Positions 27,798 to 37,400 of a stretch of 64,000 bases of DNA are shown here, in pieces. The number at the start of each line of letters is the position of its first letter. Position 1 is the first letter of the stretch. A program made the translations under genes and the position numbers. The stretch lies in assembly GCF_000737325.1 (NCBI RefSeq), contig NZ_CP011125.1, positions 8,804,001 to 8,868,000 of the forward strand, in the 5' to 3' direction. The notes under the pieces are model-generated. The model made no database searches, was not told where the DNA came from, and saw only the letters and a program-made list of their open reading frames with translations. This DNA is from Sandaracinus amylolyticus (GTDB taxonomy: Bacteria; Myxococcota_A; Polyangia; Polyangiales; Sandaracinaceae).

Positions 27798-30110
27798 GTG
27801 AAGACGGCGATCGCGATGCTCGCGATCGCCGTCGTCGTTCCGGTGGTGGCGCGCGCGCAGTCCTCGTACGACGTGCAGTCGCGGACGATCGCGCGGGTGC
27901 TCGCGTCGGGCGGGATCGGCGGGCGCTTCGGGCGTCCGCTGTGTCAGCACGGGCTCACGATCGAGCCGTCGCAGAGCGCGCTCTTCACGTACGCGCTGGT
28001 GCGCGAGGCGCGATCGCCCGACGCGCCGATGGTGCTCGACACCGGCGGGCTGCTCGCGCCGCACGGCGTCGCGCGGTTCGCGGCGGTGTCGGATCCGACG
28101 GCGCTCGCGGAGCTCGTCGATCGGCTCGGCTATCGCGCGCTCGCCTTCGGCGTGGAGGAGCTGGGCGCGCCGCGCGCGTCGCTGCTCGACGTGATCCGAT
28201 CGCTGCGGCGGCGCCGCATCCCGTCGATCGCGACCAACCTGCGCTGCGAGGACGAGGCGGTCGTGCTCTGCGATCTGCTCGTCGACGCGGGCGATCGTCC
28301 CTCGGTGCACGTCGTCGACGGGCGGCCGATGGCGGTGCTCGCGTTCCTGCCCGACGACGCAGCGACGCAGATCGCGCCGGAGAACTCGGCGGGGCTCTCG
28401 ATCGTGCCGATCGCGGAGCGGATGCCCGAGGAGGTTCGGACCGCGCGCGCGATGGGCGCCGAGGTCGTCGTCGCGGTGGCTGCGATCGAGACCGAGGCCG
28501 CGCTCGAGCTCGCGCGCGAGCTGCCCGAGGATGGTCGCCCCGATCTGCTGCTGCTCGCGGGCAGCGGCGAGCTGCTCTTCGCGCGACCGTCGACCGTGGT
28601 GCCCGCGATCGCCGAGGCGCCGCGCGGCGATGCGGTGGAGATCCTGATCCGCGAGGGCCTCTTGCGCGCGGGCTACGAGATGGTCGTGCAGCCGCTCGGC
28701 GGGCGCGGCATCGACGTCGGCGAGCCGGTGCTCGACTTCCTCGATCGCATCGGCGAGGACTACTGCGCGGAGTGGGGCCGCGTGCTCGGCGGCGGGCTGC
28801 TCACGCGCGAGCTCGACGCGAACGGGCTCGCCGAGCTCGCGGCGCGCGTGGTGCTCGAGGCGGCGGACGCGGACGTCTCGGTGATCAACCTCGGCGCGAT
28901 CGACGAGCGCTGGAGGACGGCGCGCGAGGACGCGCTGACGGCGAGCGATCTCTACATCGCGCTCGAGTACGACGAGCCGCTGGTGGTCGCGGACGTGCCC
29001 GCGTCGTGGGTGGTGGAGCTCGCGCGGAGGAGCGCGGACCAGCACCTCGTGACGCCGGGCCTCGAGCGCGACGGAGACGGTGCGCGCGTGCTCGGGAGAC
29101 CCGTCAACGCGCGCGCGACGTATCGCGTGGTGACGCTGCGCTTCCTCGCGAGCGGAGGCGACGGCGCGCTGCCCGCGCTGCCCGAGGGCACCACGTGGAG
29201 CCCGCTCGACGTCGGCACGCTGCGCTCGGTGGTGCTCGAGCGGCTGCAGCGCGGGAGCGAGCTCGACGCGCGCGAGGCGCTCGAGGATCCCGCGGTGACG
29301 CCCGAGTGGATCGTGAGCGCGAACGCCGATGGATCGTTCTCGGGCTCGTCGATCGACAACCCACGACGCCCGGACGGCACGCCGCTCTACGACTCGGCGC
29401 TGCTCAACCGCGGCGACACGATCGCGCTCGGGCTGGAGATCAACCTGCGCGCGGACGCGACGGCGCCCGATTGGTCGTGGGAGAACAGCGGCCTCTTGCG
29501 CTATCGCGCGCAGTGGACGCCGAGCATGACGCCCGGCGTCGCGGGCGCGTTCGCGGAGGCGGTCGATCAGATCCAGCTGCGATCGCTGGGCGCGTGGCGC
29601 GGGCTGCGCGTGGATCCGGCGCACTGGTACGTGCCCGACGCGTACGCCGAGATCTTCCTCGAGAGCGAGCTCAGCGAGCCGCCGGGGCGCGGATGGCACT
29701 GGATGCTCTTCCGCCCGACGATCGGCGCGCGGTTTCCGCTGACGAGCGAGCTCGACGTGAAGCTCTCGACCGGTCTCCAGGCGCAGCTGCTCGATCCGAA
29801 CGGCGAGGCCGAGTGGGGTGTCGGTGCGGTGGTGCAGCTGCGCCCGTGGGACATCGCGCGCATCGAGCAGCGACACGTGACGCTGCAGGGGCTGCTCGAC
29901 TGGTTCGTGGTGGACCTCGGCGATCAGAACCGGTGGCAGCTGCGCGGATCGTTCGACGCGATGTTCGACCTCGCGGGGCCGCTCGCGCTGACGCTCGGCG
30001 TGCGGCTCTACATGCAGCAGGAGCGCGCGGATCAGCTCGGCGTCGCGCTCGATGCGACGGCGGGGCTGCGGCTCGGCTGGCTGGGACGCGCAGTCGGTCC
30101 CGAGCTGTAG
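27798..30110 (+). CDS. degenerate UshA-type 5'-nucleotidase fused to a C-terminal beta-barrel
   Basis: 770 aa from a GTG at 27798 (GAGG at 27787 gives 7-base spacing; GTG at 27783 is in frame too). Signal peptide to about residue 21. Residues 25-270 align in order with the metallophosphatase half of UshA (LDTGGLL where LDxGDxx is usual, FGVEEL where GNHEF is usual), but metal ligands are missing. Residues 280-430 match the 5'-nucleotidase C-terminal domain (ADVSVINLGAI, TASDLYIALEY). The last 260 residues are long amphipathic strands with alternating hydrophobics (LRYRAQWTPSM, WELDVKLST-like) ending RLGWLGRAVGPEL, typical of an outer-membrane barrel. Likely a catalytically dead, barrel-anchored surface protein. 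Family calls are from motif reading, so moderately sure. Confidence 0.65.
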   Translation: MKTAIAMLAIAVVVPVVARAQSSYDVQSRTIARVLASGGIGGRFGRPLCQHGLTIEPSQSALFTYALVREARSPDAPMVLDTGGLLAPHGVARFAAVSDPTALAELVDRLGYRALAFGVEELGAPRASLLDVIRSLRRRRIPSIATNLRCEDEAVVLCDLLVDAGDRPSVHVVDGRPMAVLAFLPDDAATQIAPENSAGLSIVPIAERMPEEVRTARAMGAEVVVAVAAIETEAALELARELPEDGRPDLLLLAGSGELLFARPSTVVPAIAEAPRGDAVEILIREGLLRAGYEMVVQPLGGRGIDVGEPVLDFLDRIGEDYCAEWGRVLGGGLLTRELDANGLAELAARVVLEAADADVSVINLGAIDERWRTAREDALTASDLYIALEYDEPLVVADVPASWVVELARRSADQHLVTPGLERDGDGARVLGRPVNARATYRVVTLRFLASGGDGALPALPEGTTWSPLDVGTLRSVVLERLQRGSELDAREALEDPAVTPEWIVSANADGSFSGSSIDNPRRPDGTPLYDSALLNRGDTIALGLEINLRADATAPDWSWENSGLLRYRAQWTPSMTPGVAGAFAEAVDQIQLRSLGAWRGLRVDPAHWYVPDAYAEIFLESELSEPPGRGWHWMLFRPTIGARFPLTSELDVKLSTGLQAQLLDPNGEAEWGVGAVVQLRPWDIARIEQRHVTLQGLLDWFVVDLGDQNRWQLRGSFDAMFDLAGPLALTLGVRLYMQQERADQLGVALDATAGLRLGWLGRAVGPEL

Positions 30111-30230
30111 TCGAGCTGGGGTCGATCGGGACCAGCGGAGCGCGGGGTGCTCGGGAGCGGCGCTCGCTCCGTGTTTCGCCCCGCTTTCCGCGGTGTTCTG
30201 CGCGGCGCGGACGTTGCTGTTCGCCTTCGT

Positions 30231-30752
30231 GTGCGGACGTCGATGGTGCCGTGGGTCGCGCTCGCGCTGGCCGGGTGTGAGGGAGTGCTCGGCGGGCCGG
30301 AGCACGATCCGACGGACCCACCCGCGTTCGTCGCGCCGCTCGAGTCGGTGACGCTGTTGCCGTTCGACGTGAGGCTCCAGCGCGTCGCGGACGCGGTCGG
30401 CGTGAGCACCGACGATCCGATCCTCGCGGACCTGCGCGCGGCGCGCCTCGAGCTGGGCGATCACGACTACGGCGCGGGCGTCGCGCCCGATCTCGCGTGG
30501 TCGGCGCGCCGCATGACGTCGTGGGCGCGTGCGCTGCGCCCGGTGTGCGCGTCGGAGGCGATGCGCGCGCGGTATCCGGCGCTGCGCGATGCGCTCGAGG
30601 AGCTCGCGATCGCGGCGTACGGGCGGCGCGCGACCCCCGAGGACTACGACGCGTACGACGCGGCGCTCGCCGAGGTGCCGCTCGTCGGCGACGCGCAGTA
30701 CCGCGCGATGTGCATCGCGCTCCTCAGCAGCACGGAGCTCGTGGCGCGATGA
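30231..30752 (+). CDS. lipoprotein resembling the C-terminal part of planctomycete-cytochrome (DUF1588/1592-like) proteins
   Basis: 173 aa. The start is uncertain. GTG at 30231 gives a basic n-region (VRTSM) before the lipobox LALAGC; ATG at 30243 gives a shorter, uncharged one. The C-terminal part (about 110-170) has the 'YGRRATPEDYDAY...CIALLSSTEL' pattern of proteins with the DUF1588/DUF1592 domains. Neither start has a good ribosome site. Translationally coupled to the next gene: the stop and the next ATG overlap by 4 bases. Confidence 0.55.
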   Translation: MRTSMVPWVALALAGCEGVLGGPEHDPTDPPAFVAPLESVTLLPFDVRLQRVADAVGVSTDDPILADLRAARLELGDHDYGAGVAPDLAWSARRMTSWARALRPVCASEAMRARYPALRDALEELAIAAYGRRATPEDYDAYDAALAEVPLVGDAQYRAMCIALLSSTELVAR

Positions 30753-31927
30753 GAGCGATGATCGTGCTCGCGGTGCTGGCGCTCGGGTGCGCGGCGGGCG
30801 AGCTCGATCGCGCGCGGTTCGAGGTCGATGGAGGCGCGGGCGATGGGAGCATCGTGGCCGCGCTCGAGAGCGAGGCCGCGCTGGCGCGACGGCGCGACGC
30901 GATCGCGCCCGAGGACGCGGAGCGCTACGCGCGACGGCTCGCTCCGATGCTGGTGCGTCGCTCGCTGCGCGAGAGCGAGATCGAGCAGCTCGAGCGCGGC
31001 GGGCTCGCGCTCGCGACGGTGCTCGACGCGTGGACGTCCGAGCCGGGCCTCGAGCGCGCGGCGCGCGACATGATCTCGACGCTGCTCGGCACGAGCGGGC
31101 ATCGCGACGGGATCGATCTGGACCTGCCGGGAAACCTCGCGGCGCACCTGGTGCGCGCGGACGCACCGTGGTCCGGGATCCTCACGAGCGATCACTGCGT
31201 CGACGCGAGCGGCGCGGCGAGCGCGTGCGACACCGGCGCGCCCTACGCGGCGGGCGTGATCACGACGCGCGCGTTCCTCGCGGGCAACCACAGCCGCTAC
31301 AACCTCCGCCGCGCGCGCACGCTGATGCGGCGCTTCGCGTGCGTCGACTATCCGATCGCCGACGACGTGCAGCCGCGCCTCGAGCGCGCGCTGCTGATCC
31401 CGATGTTCCGCGCGACGAGCGCCGACGATCAGACCGAGGACGCGGCGCGCGCGGGCTTCGGCAACGGGCTCGCCTGCTACACGTGCCACGGGCAGTTCGG
31501 CGCCCACGCGCAGCTCTTCGTGCGCTACGACCGCGACGGCCGCTACCGCGCCGACGCGACGGGTGCGCAGCGGGCGGGCGGCGAGCTCGGCGTGAGCGAC
31601 GTGGAGGGGCTCTACGCGTCGCACTTCGTCGACCCCGAGCGCGCGCGCGACGAGCGCACCGAGATGCTCGGACAGGAGGTCGCGTCGCTGCCGGACGCGG
31701 CGCGCGTGATCGCGACGAGCCCCGCGTTCCTGCCGTGCGCGACGCGTCATCTGCTCGCGTACGGCTTCGATCTCGCGGAGCCCTCCGGGCCCGCGATCGA
31801 CGCACGCACGGTCGACGAGATCGTGCGCGACGCAGGGCCCGATCCCTCGCTGCGCGCGCTCGCGCGCGCCGCGTTCCTGCACCCCGACGTGATCCGCGCC
31901 GCGCTCGCCGCGAACGAGGCCCGATGA
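30749..31927 (+). CDS. lipoprotein with c-type haem motif
   Basis: 392 aa. Lipoprotein signal ending in VLALGC. Helical body with a DUF1588/1592 flavour. One c-type haem-binding motif C-x2-C-H (Cys243, Cys246, His247, in CYTCHGQFG). Further Cys at CVDYP and near LPCATRHL. Probably periplasmic electron carrier or structural haem protein. The second gene of a three-gene operon; stop overlaps the Tat-protein start (ATGA). Confidence 0.7.
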   Translation: MRAMIVLAVLALGCAAGELDRARFEVDGGAGDGSIVAALESEAALARRRDAIAPEDAERYARRLAPMLVRRSLRESEIEQLERGGLALATVLDAWTSEPGLERAARDMISTLLGTSGHRDGIDLDLPGNLAAHLVRADAPWSGILTSDHCVDASGAASACDTGAPYAAGVITTRAFLAGNHSRYNLRRARTLMRRFACVDYPIADDVQPRLERALLIPMFRATSADDQTEDAARAGFGNGLACYTCHGQFGAHAQLFVRYDRDGRYRADATGAQRAGGELGVSDVEGLYASHFVDPERARDERTEMLGQEVASLPDAARVIATSPAFLPCATRHLLAYGFDLAEPSGPAIDARTVDEIVRDAGPDPSLRALARAAFLHPDVIRAALAANEAR

Positions 31928-33444
31928 CCAAGCCGTACGTCGATCGACTGCCCTCGTCGCAGCGCCGGACGTTCCTCAAGTGGCTCGCGCTCGCGAGCGC
32001 GGCGCCCGCGCTCTCGACGTCGTTCCGCGCGCGCATCCGAGACGCCGCGCTCGGCCGCGCGCACGCGCAGCTGCCGCCCGACGCGACGTTCCTCGTCGAG
32101 ATCTGCATGCGCGACCAGCTCGACTTCGGGCACGTGATGGTGCCGCCGGGGCTCGCGCGCCACGCCTCGCTGCGCCGCGGCGAGCACGGCCGGCAATGCG
32201 CGCTCTTCTACCGGCAGGACGAGCTGATCGAGGCCGCGCCCGACGTGTTCCTCACGCCGCAGTCCGAGGTGCTGCGCCCGTACGTCGGCGACATCGCGAT
32301 GATGGAGCTCTGCGAGCTCACCGACGGTCCGGTGCACGGGCACGAAGCGGCGAACCCGGTGCGCTCGCCCGGTCGCACGCGCGCGCAGGGCAACGGCCGC
32401 ATCGCGATGTGGGAAGGCGAGCCGGGCGGCGACAGCTCCGAGGGCGCGTTCTACTCGAGCACGCCCACGCCCTTGGCGCTGCACAACTGGTGGCAGCGCC
32501 AGCACGACGGGACGATCCACAACGCGGTCGTCATCAAGGGCACCGAGCGCGCCCACGCGATGTACCACTTCGGCGCGGGGCTGCCGGGGAGCGAGCCCGA
32601 TCGCTTCCAGACCGTCGACGCGCTGATGCGCGAGTTCCCCGCGACCGCGATCGATCGCAACGTGCTGCCCGATCCCGGCGAGGCCGAGCTGGTGCGTCGC
32701 TTCCTCGGTCGGGTCGATCCGCGGCTCTTGGAGTCGCGCGGGTACTCGGCCGCGGCGGTGAGCGCGCACGACGCGCAGCTCGACGACGTGCAGCGTCTCC
32801 TGCACCTCGGCGCACCGCGGGTGGTCGATCTGCGGCTGACCGAGGAGGACGTCGCGTTCTGGTCGGCGGATGTGCCGGCGCGCTACGGGCGCACCCGCAT
32901 CGACGCGTGGGAGCAGGCGGCGTACGCGTTCAAGCTGATCGAGGGCGGGCTCGTGCGCAGCGTCGCGATCGAGATCGACGTCGGCGACGTGCACGGCGAG
33001 CGCACCGAGGCGCAGATGCGCGATCAGACGCTGACGACGGTGCTGCCGCTCGTCAGGCTGATCGAGCGCTTCCAGGCCGCGGGGATCTGGGATCGCACGC
33101 TGATCGCGATCTCGAGCACCGACGGAGGGCGCGCGCCGGCCGCAGGCTCGTCGGGCGACGAGGGGAAGAACGGGTTCCTCCTCGCGGGCGGTCGCATCCG
33201 CGGCGGCTACTACGGCGACGTGCGCGTCGCGGGTGACGACGGCGACGGGCACCGCTACAGCTATCACATGCCCGACGGCGCGAGCGGCGCGGCGATCGCG
33301 GAGGGCACGCTCGTGAACGATCGGCGCATGAGCGGCGCGCCGGTGTGGAGGACGATCGCGCGCGCGCTCGACGTGCCCGACGAGGCGGTGATGCGCTTCC
33401 CCGACATCGCGAGCGCGCGCGCGTGTCAGTGGATGCTGAAGTGA
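31924..33444 (+). CDS. Tat-exported DUF1501-like (sulfatase-fold) protein
   Basis: 506 aa. Twin-arginine signal with RRTFLK at residues 14-19, followed by a hydrophobic segment to about 35. The mature part resembles DUF1501, a sulfatase/alkaline-phosphatase-like fold, with a characteristic 'IDVGDVHGERTEAQ...LTTVLPLVRLIERFQAAGIWDRTLIAISSTDGGR' order. These occur in pairs with haem lipoproteins of the DUF1588/1592 type, as here. Function unknown; folded export by Tat suggests a cofactor or metal. Confidence 0.8.
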   Translation: MTKPYVDRLPSSQRRTFLKWLALASAAPALSTSFRARIRDAALGRAHAQLPPDATFLVEICMRDQLDFGHVMVPPGLARHASLRRGEHGRQCALFYRQDELIEAAPDVFLTPQSEVLRPYVGDIAMMELCELTDGPVHGHEAANPVRSPGRTRAQGNGRIAMWEGEPGGDSSEGAFYSSTPTPLALHNWWQRQHDGTIHNAVVIKGTERAHAMYHFGAGLPGSEPDRFQTVDALMREFPATAIDRNVLPDPGEAELVRRFLGRVDPRLLESRGYSAAAVSAHDAQLDDVQRLLHLGAPRVVDLRLTEEDVAFWSADVPARYGRTRIDAWEQAAYAFKLIEGGLVRSVAIEIDVGDVHGERTEAQMRDQTLTTVLPLVRLIERFQAAGIWDRTLIAISSTDGGRAPAAGSSGDEGKNGFLLAGGRIRGGYYGDVRVAGDDGDGHRYSYHMPDGASGAAIAEGTLVNDRRMSGAPVWRTIARALDVPDEAVMRFPDIASARACQWMLK

Positions 33445-33487
33445 TCAGTCGCTCCGCCGGCGCTTCGCCATCCGAGCGCGCGCGCGA

Positions 33488-34108
33488 TCACTCCTCGGTC
33501 GCTGCGGGCTCCGCGGGCACCGGCACGGTGCCGAACACCAGCCGATAACCGCCCGGCGCGGGAAGGCGCGCCTCGATGCGGCCGTCGGTCCACGTCGCGT
33601 CGACGAGCTCCCAGCCGCTGCACAGGTTCGCGACGTTCGGCAGCGGATCGAGGCCCTCGCGACAGATCGTCGCCTGCTCCATCGCGAGCACGAGGCGCAG
33701 GTTCGCGCGCCCGGGATCCCGCGGCTGTCGCAGCGACACGACGACCGGGCTGCGCGTCGCGTTGATCGCGCCGTCGAACGAGACGATCGGGCCCACGCGG
33801 CGGAAGCCCTCCGCGACGTGCGCGGGGTTCAGCGCGGCGCGCGCCGTGGCGACGCGCATGCGGCGCGCATCGCCGATCGGCAGGCCGGCGGGGACGAACA
33901 CGCGGAAGCCGCTGCCGAGCTCGAAGGTCATGCCCGCTTGACCGACGGCGGCGGTCGCTTCGTCGCGCCCGCGCGTCGTGGGCGGCTCGGCGGGCGCGGC
34001 GGCGGTCTCGTCGTCCGCGTGGTCTTCCTGCGCACGCGACTGCGGCGCAGCGAGCGCGAGCAGGAGCGAGAGGGTCGCGAGGGCGATGACGGATGGACGC
34101 ATCGACAT
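33488..34108 (-). CDS. secreted protein, unknown
   Basis: 206 aa. The ATG at 34108 is chosen for GGAGG 7 bases upstream; a second ATG is at 34102. Signal peptide cleaved near SRAQ. The mature part has an Ala/Glu/Asp-rich stretch, then a beta domain with 'FELGSGFRVFVPAGLPIGD' and two Cys (CREG, LCSGW). No family recognised. Last gene of the leftward A2M cluster. Confidence 0.65.
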   Translation of the reverse strand: MSMRPSVIALATLSLLLALAAPQSRAQEDHADDETAAAPAEPPTTRGRDEATAAVGQAGMTFELGSGFRVFVPAGLPIGDARRMRVATARAALNPAHVAEGFRRVGPIVSFDGAINATRSPVVVSLRQPRDPGRANLRLVLAMEQATICREGLDPLPNVANLCSGWELVDATWTDGRIEARLPAPGGYRLVFGTVPVPAEPAATEE

Positions 34109-34154
34109 GGCGTGGCCTCCAGAGGTGGTCGATTTCATGTAGCGCAAACTCGCA

Positions 34155-34418
34155 TCAGCGCGCGGCGAGCACGCTCACGACGATGCCCGCGAGCACGAGC
34201 GCGAAGAACGCGCCCGTGGAGCCGAGGAAGCGTCGATGGACGGCGTGGCCCGACTCCTTCCAGGTGTCGCGCGCGTAGAAGCGCCAGCCCTGGAAGAACA
34301 GCGCGCCGAGCGAGACGTCGTCGCGGCGATGCGGCAGCAGCAGCAGCGCGTGCACGGCCGCGCTCAGCCAGGCGAGGAACGCGAGCGCACCGATCCCGAT
34401 CGCGAGGAGCTGGGCCAT
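34155..34418 (-). CDS. small two-TM protein
   Basis: 87 aa. ATG at 34418 (a GTG two codons earlier at 34424). TM segments at about 3-25 and 66-86, with a short basic cytoplasmic loop (LPHRRDD, VHRRFLG). Starts 19 bp after the second A2M gene and probably co-transcribed. Role unknown. Confidence 0.6.
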   Translation of the reverse strand: MAQLLAIGIGALAFLAWLSAAVHALLLLPHRRDDVSLGALFFQGWRFYARDTWKESGHAVHRRFLGSTGAFFALVLAGIVVSVLAAR

Positions 34419-34437
34419 TCGCACAGGGTATCCGAGC

Positions 34438-37400
34438 TCACTCGACGTCGCGCGGGGGCGCGACCTCGAGCGGGCGCGGCGCGAGCACCGTGATCGCCCC
34501 CGGCGCGTCGGCGGGATGCGCGATCACCGCGAGCCCCTCGAGCGTGCCGTGCACCGACCAGCGCAGCGGCAGCGGGAGCACCGCCGCCACACCCGCCTCC
34601 ATCGCGGGCAGCGTGACGCGCACGAAGCGCGGCTCGCGACGCGCGACGTCCAGCGCGCCGCGATCGCGCACCAGCTGGAGGAGCGCCTCGTCGGCCTCGA
34701 CGCCCGCGGGGAGCTGCAGGTCGACCACCACGCCGCTCGGGATGCGCTCACGCGCACGCACCGTGAGCTCGAGCGCGGCGACGTCGCCGGCGTCGCCGGG
34801 ATCGCCGTCGAGCGAGAGCTCGATCGGCGCGCGATCGATCGCGCGGAACGGCAGATCGAGCACCGTCTCGGCGCGCGCGATCACGTGCACGCCGGGCCCG
34901 CCGCGGCGCAGCGAGACGTCGACATCGCGCGCGTGGTCGATCGGGATCACCGCGATTCCATTCGTGAATTCGACAGCGTACGAGCGACCGTTCGCGACCA
35001 GCGCGAGAGAGGGCGCATCGCCGGCGCCGAGCACGCCGTAGCTCGCGGCGGCGAGCATCCAGAAGAGCGGCTCGCCGCCGCGCCGCGCGATCACGTGATC
35101 GCGATCGAGCGCGCCCGCGACGAGGCGCACCGCGAGCTCGCTCTCGCCGAGCTGATGCGCGGCGAGCGCGAGAGCGAGCGTCGACGAGAGCTGCTCGAAG
35201 CCGCTGTCGCGCGGCTCGCGCGTGCGCACCACGAGACCACCGCCGCTCTCGACGTCGACGACCGCGGCGCGGGCGCGCTCGAACATCACGCGTCCGTACG
35301 CGTCGCGCGGATCGGCGAGCAACAGGCCCGCGGCGAGGCGCGCGAGCACGACGGGCTCCTCGGGCACCCGACGCAGCGCGCGTCGGATGCGGGTGCGAAG
35401 CTGCGCCGCGTACGCGCTCACCGGATCGAGCTCGGCTTCTTCGGCATCGGCAGGATCGGGCACGCCTGCGGCGGCGAGCGCGACGAGCTGCTGCGACCAC
35501 GACGCGAGGTCGTCGCTCGAGGTCGACTGCAGCGCCCAGCGCGCGCGCTGCAGCGCGGCGGCCGCGTCGTCGTCCTCCTCGGCGAGCGCGGAGAGCGCGA
35601 CGATCGCGCATGCCGTCGCGACCGCGCGATCGTGGCCGGTGAACGATCCGTCGGGCTGCTGCGCCGAGAGAAGTCGCGCGCGCAGCTCGGGATCGATCGG
35701 TGCGCCCGCCATCGTCGCTGCCCAAGCGAGGGTCGCCGCGTCGTGCTCGCGGCGCTCGACGAGATCGGGATCGCGATGCAGCGCGCTCGGGTGCATCACG
35801 ACGACGCGCGCGATCGCGCGCGTCGCGCTCGCGGGCTGCTCGAGGCGCGTCTGCCACTGCTCGCGGAAGAGCGCGGTCGCGCTGCGCACGCGCCACGGAT
35901 GCAAGCCGGCGTCGACCGCCACGCGCCAGCGCACGGTGCGGATCGGCTCGTTCGACTCGCTGAGCGTGATCGTCGCCTCGCCCGCGCCGATCGCGGTGCC
36001 GCGCAGCTCGATCGTGATCGCGCGCGCAGTGCCCGCGGGCAGCGCGAGGGACTCGCTGGTGCCCTCGATCGGCGCAGCACCGCCCACCGTGATCGCGAGC
36101 TGGCGATCCTGCGGCGACGCGTTCGTCACGACGAGCGACAGTGACACCGGCTCGCCCGCGCGCAGCCGCGCCGGCATCGCGCCGGTGACGATCAGGGGCG
36201 CACCGAGCCGCGCGCGTGCCTCGGCGAGCGCGACGCTGCCCTCGGGCGTGAACGCGACCACGAGCGCGCCCCAGGTGCGCGGCTCTTCGTCGATGTCGAG
36301 CGCGACGCGCTCGCCGAGCGTCACGATGCGACCGCCCGCGCCGACGCCGGGCTCGGTGGGACGGCGCAGCGCGAGCGGCTCGGGATCGACCTCGAGCTCA
36401 CCGGGGAGATCGTTCCAGAGGCGCGCGCCCTGTTCCTGCGCGGCCGCCGCGGGCTGCGAGGGCACCGCGCCGACCGAGACCGGCACGATGCCGCCGTGCT
36501 GCAGCAGCTCGATCGTCGCGCGACCGAGCTCGGCGCCGCGCAGCCGCGCGACGAGCGCGTCCTCGCCGACCGCCTCGGCGTAGGGCGAGCCCGAGGGCAG
36601 CACGCGCGCGCTGGGATCGGCGACGTCGTCGCCGTTGCCAGGAATCCCGTCGGGCCCGCTCGAGAAGAGCTCCCATCCCGGCAGGGGCGACCACGCAGCG
36701 AAGCGCGCACGACCGGTGATCGCGCGCAGCACGAAGGGGCGGCCCCACGCGTCCACGAGCTCGCGCGCCGGGATCTGCCCAACTCCGTCGATCCACATCG
36801 AGGAGAGATGACGCAGCCAGGTCGAGGGATCGCCGAGGCGCGCCCACGGTAGGTCGAACCCGTTCGACTGCACGAAGCGGCGCAGCGCGACCATCAGCCG
36901 ATAGAGCCGCTCGCGCGTGATGCGCGCGGCGACGCGATCGTAGGTGAACGCGGGATCGACACGACGCAGCTGCTCGATGGTGAGCGGCTCGCCGCCGAGC
37001 CCGGTCGCGCCCTCCGCGCCGAGATCGCCCGAGCCCTCGAGCGCGGCGAGGATCTGCGCGTTGAAGTCCCAGCGCCCGTTCGTCTGCACCGCGACGTCGT
37101 CGATGCGCCCCGGGACCGCGCCCGCGACCTGACGCTCGATCGCCGAGAACACGAGCGCGAGGCGCCCGGTGAGGAAGCGCGACTGCGCGCGCCAGGGATC
37201 GCGCAGCAGTCCCTGCGCGACGGGATCGTCGGGCGTGGGCATCGGGATCGTGCGTCCTTCGCGGAGCACGAAGGGCGCGCCCACGTCGATCGGCGTCGCC
37301 GCGGAGAGCGCGCCTGCGATCAGCGCCGGGCTCGCGGTCGCGGGCTCGGTGCGCAGCGTCGCGAGCGGGCCGAGCGCGTCGTGTCGGATCGTCTGCGCGA

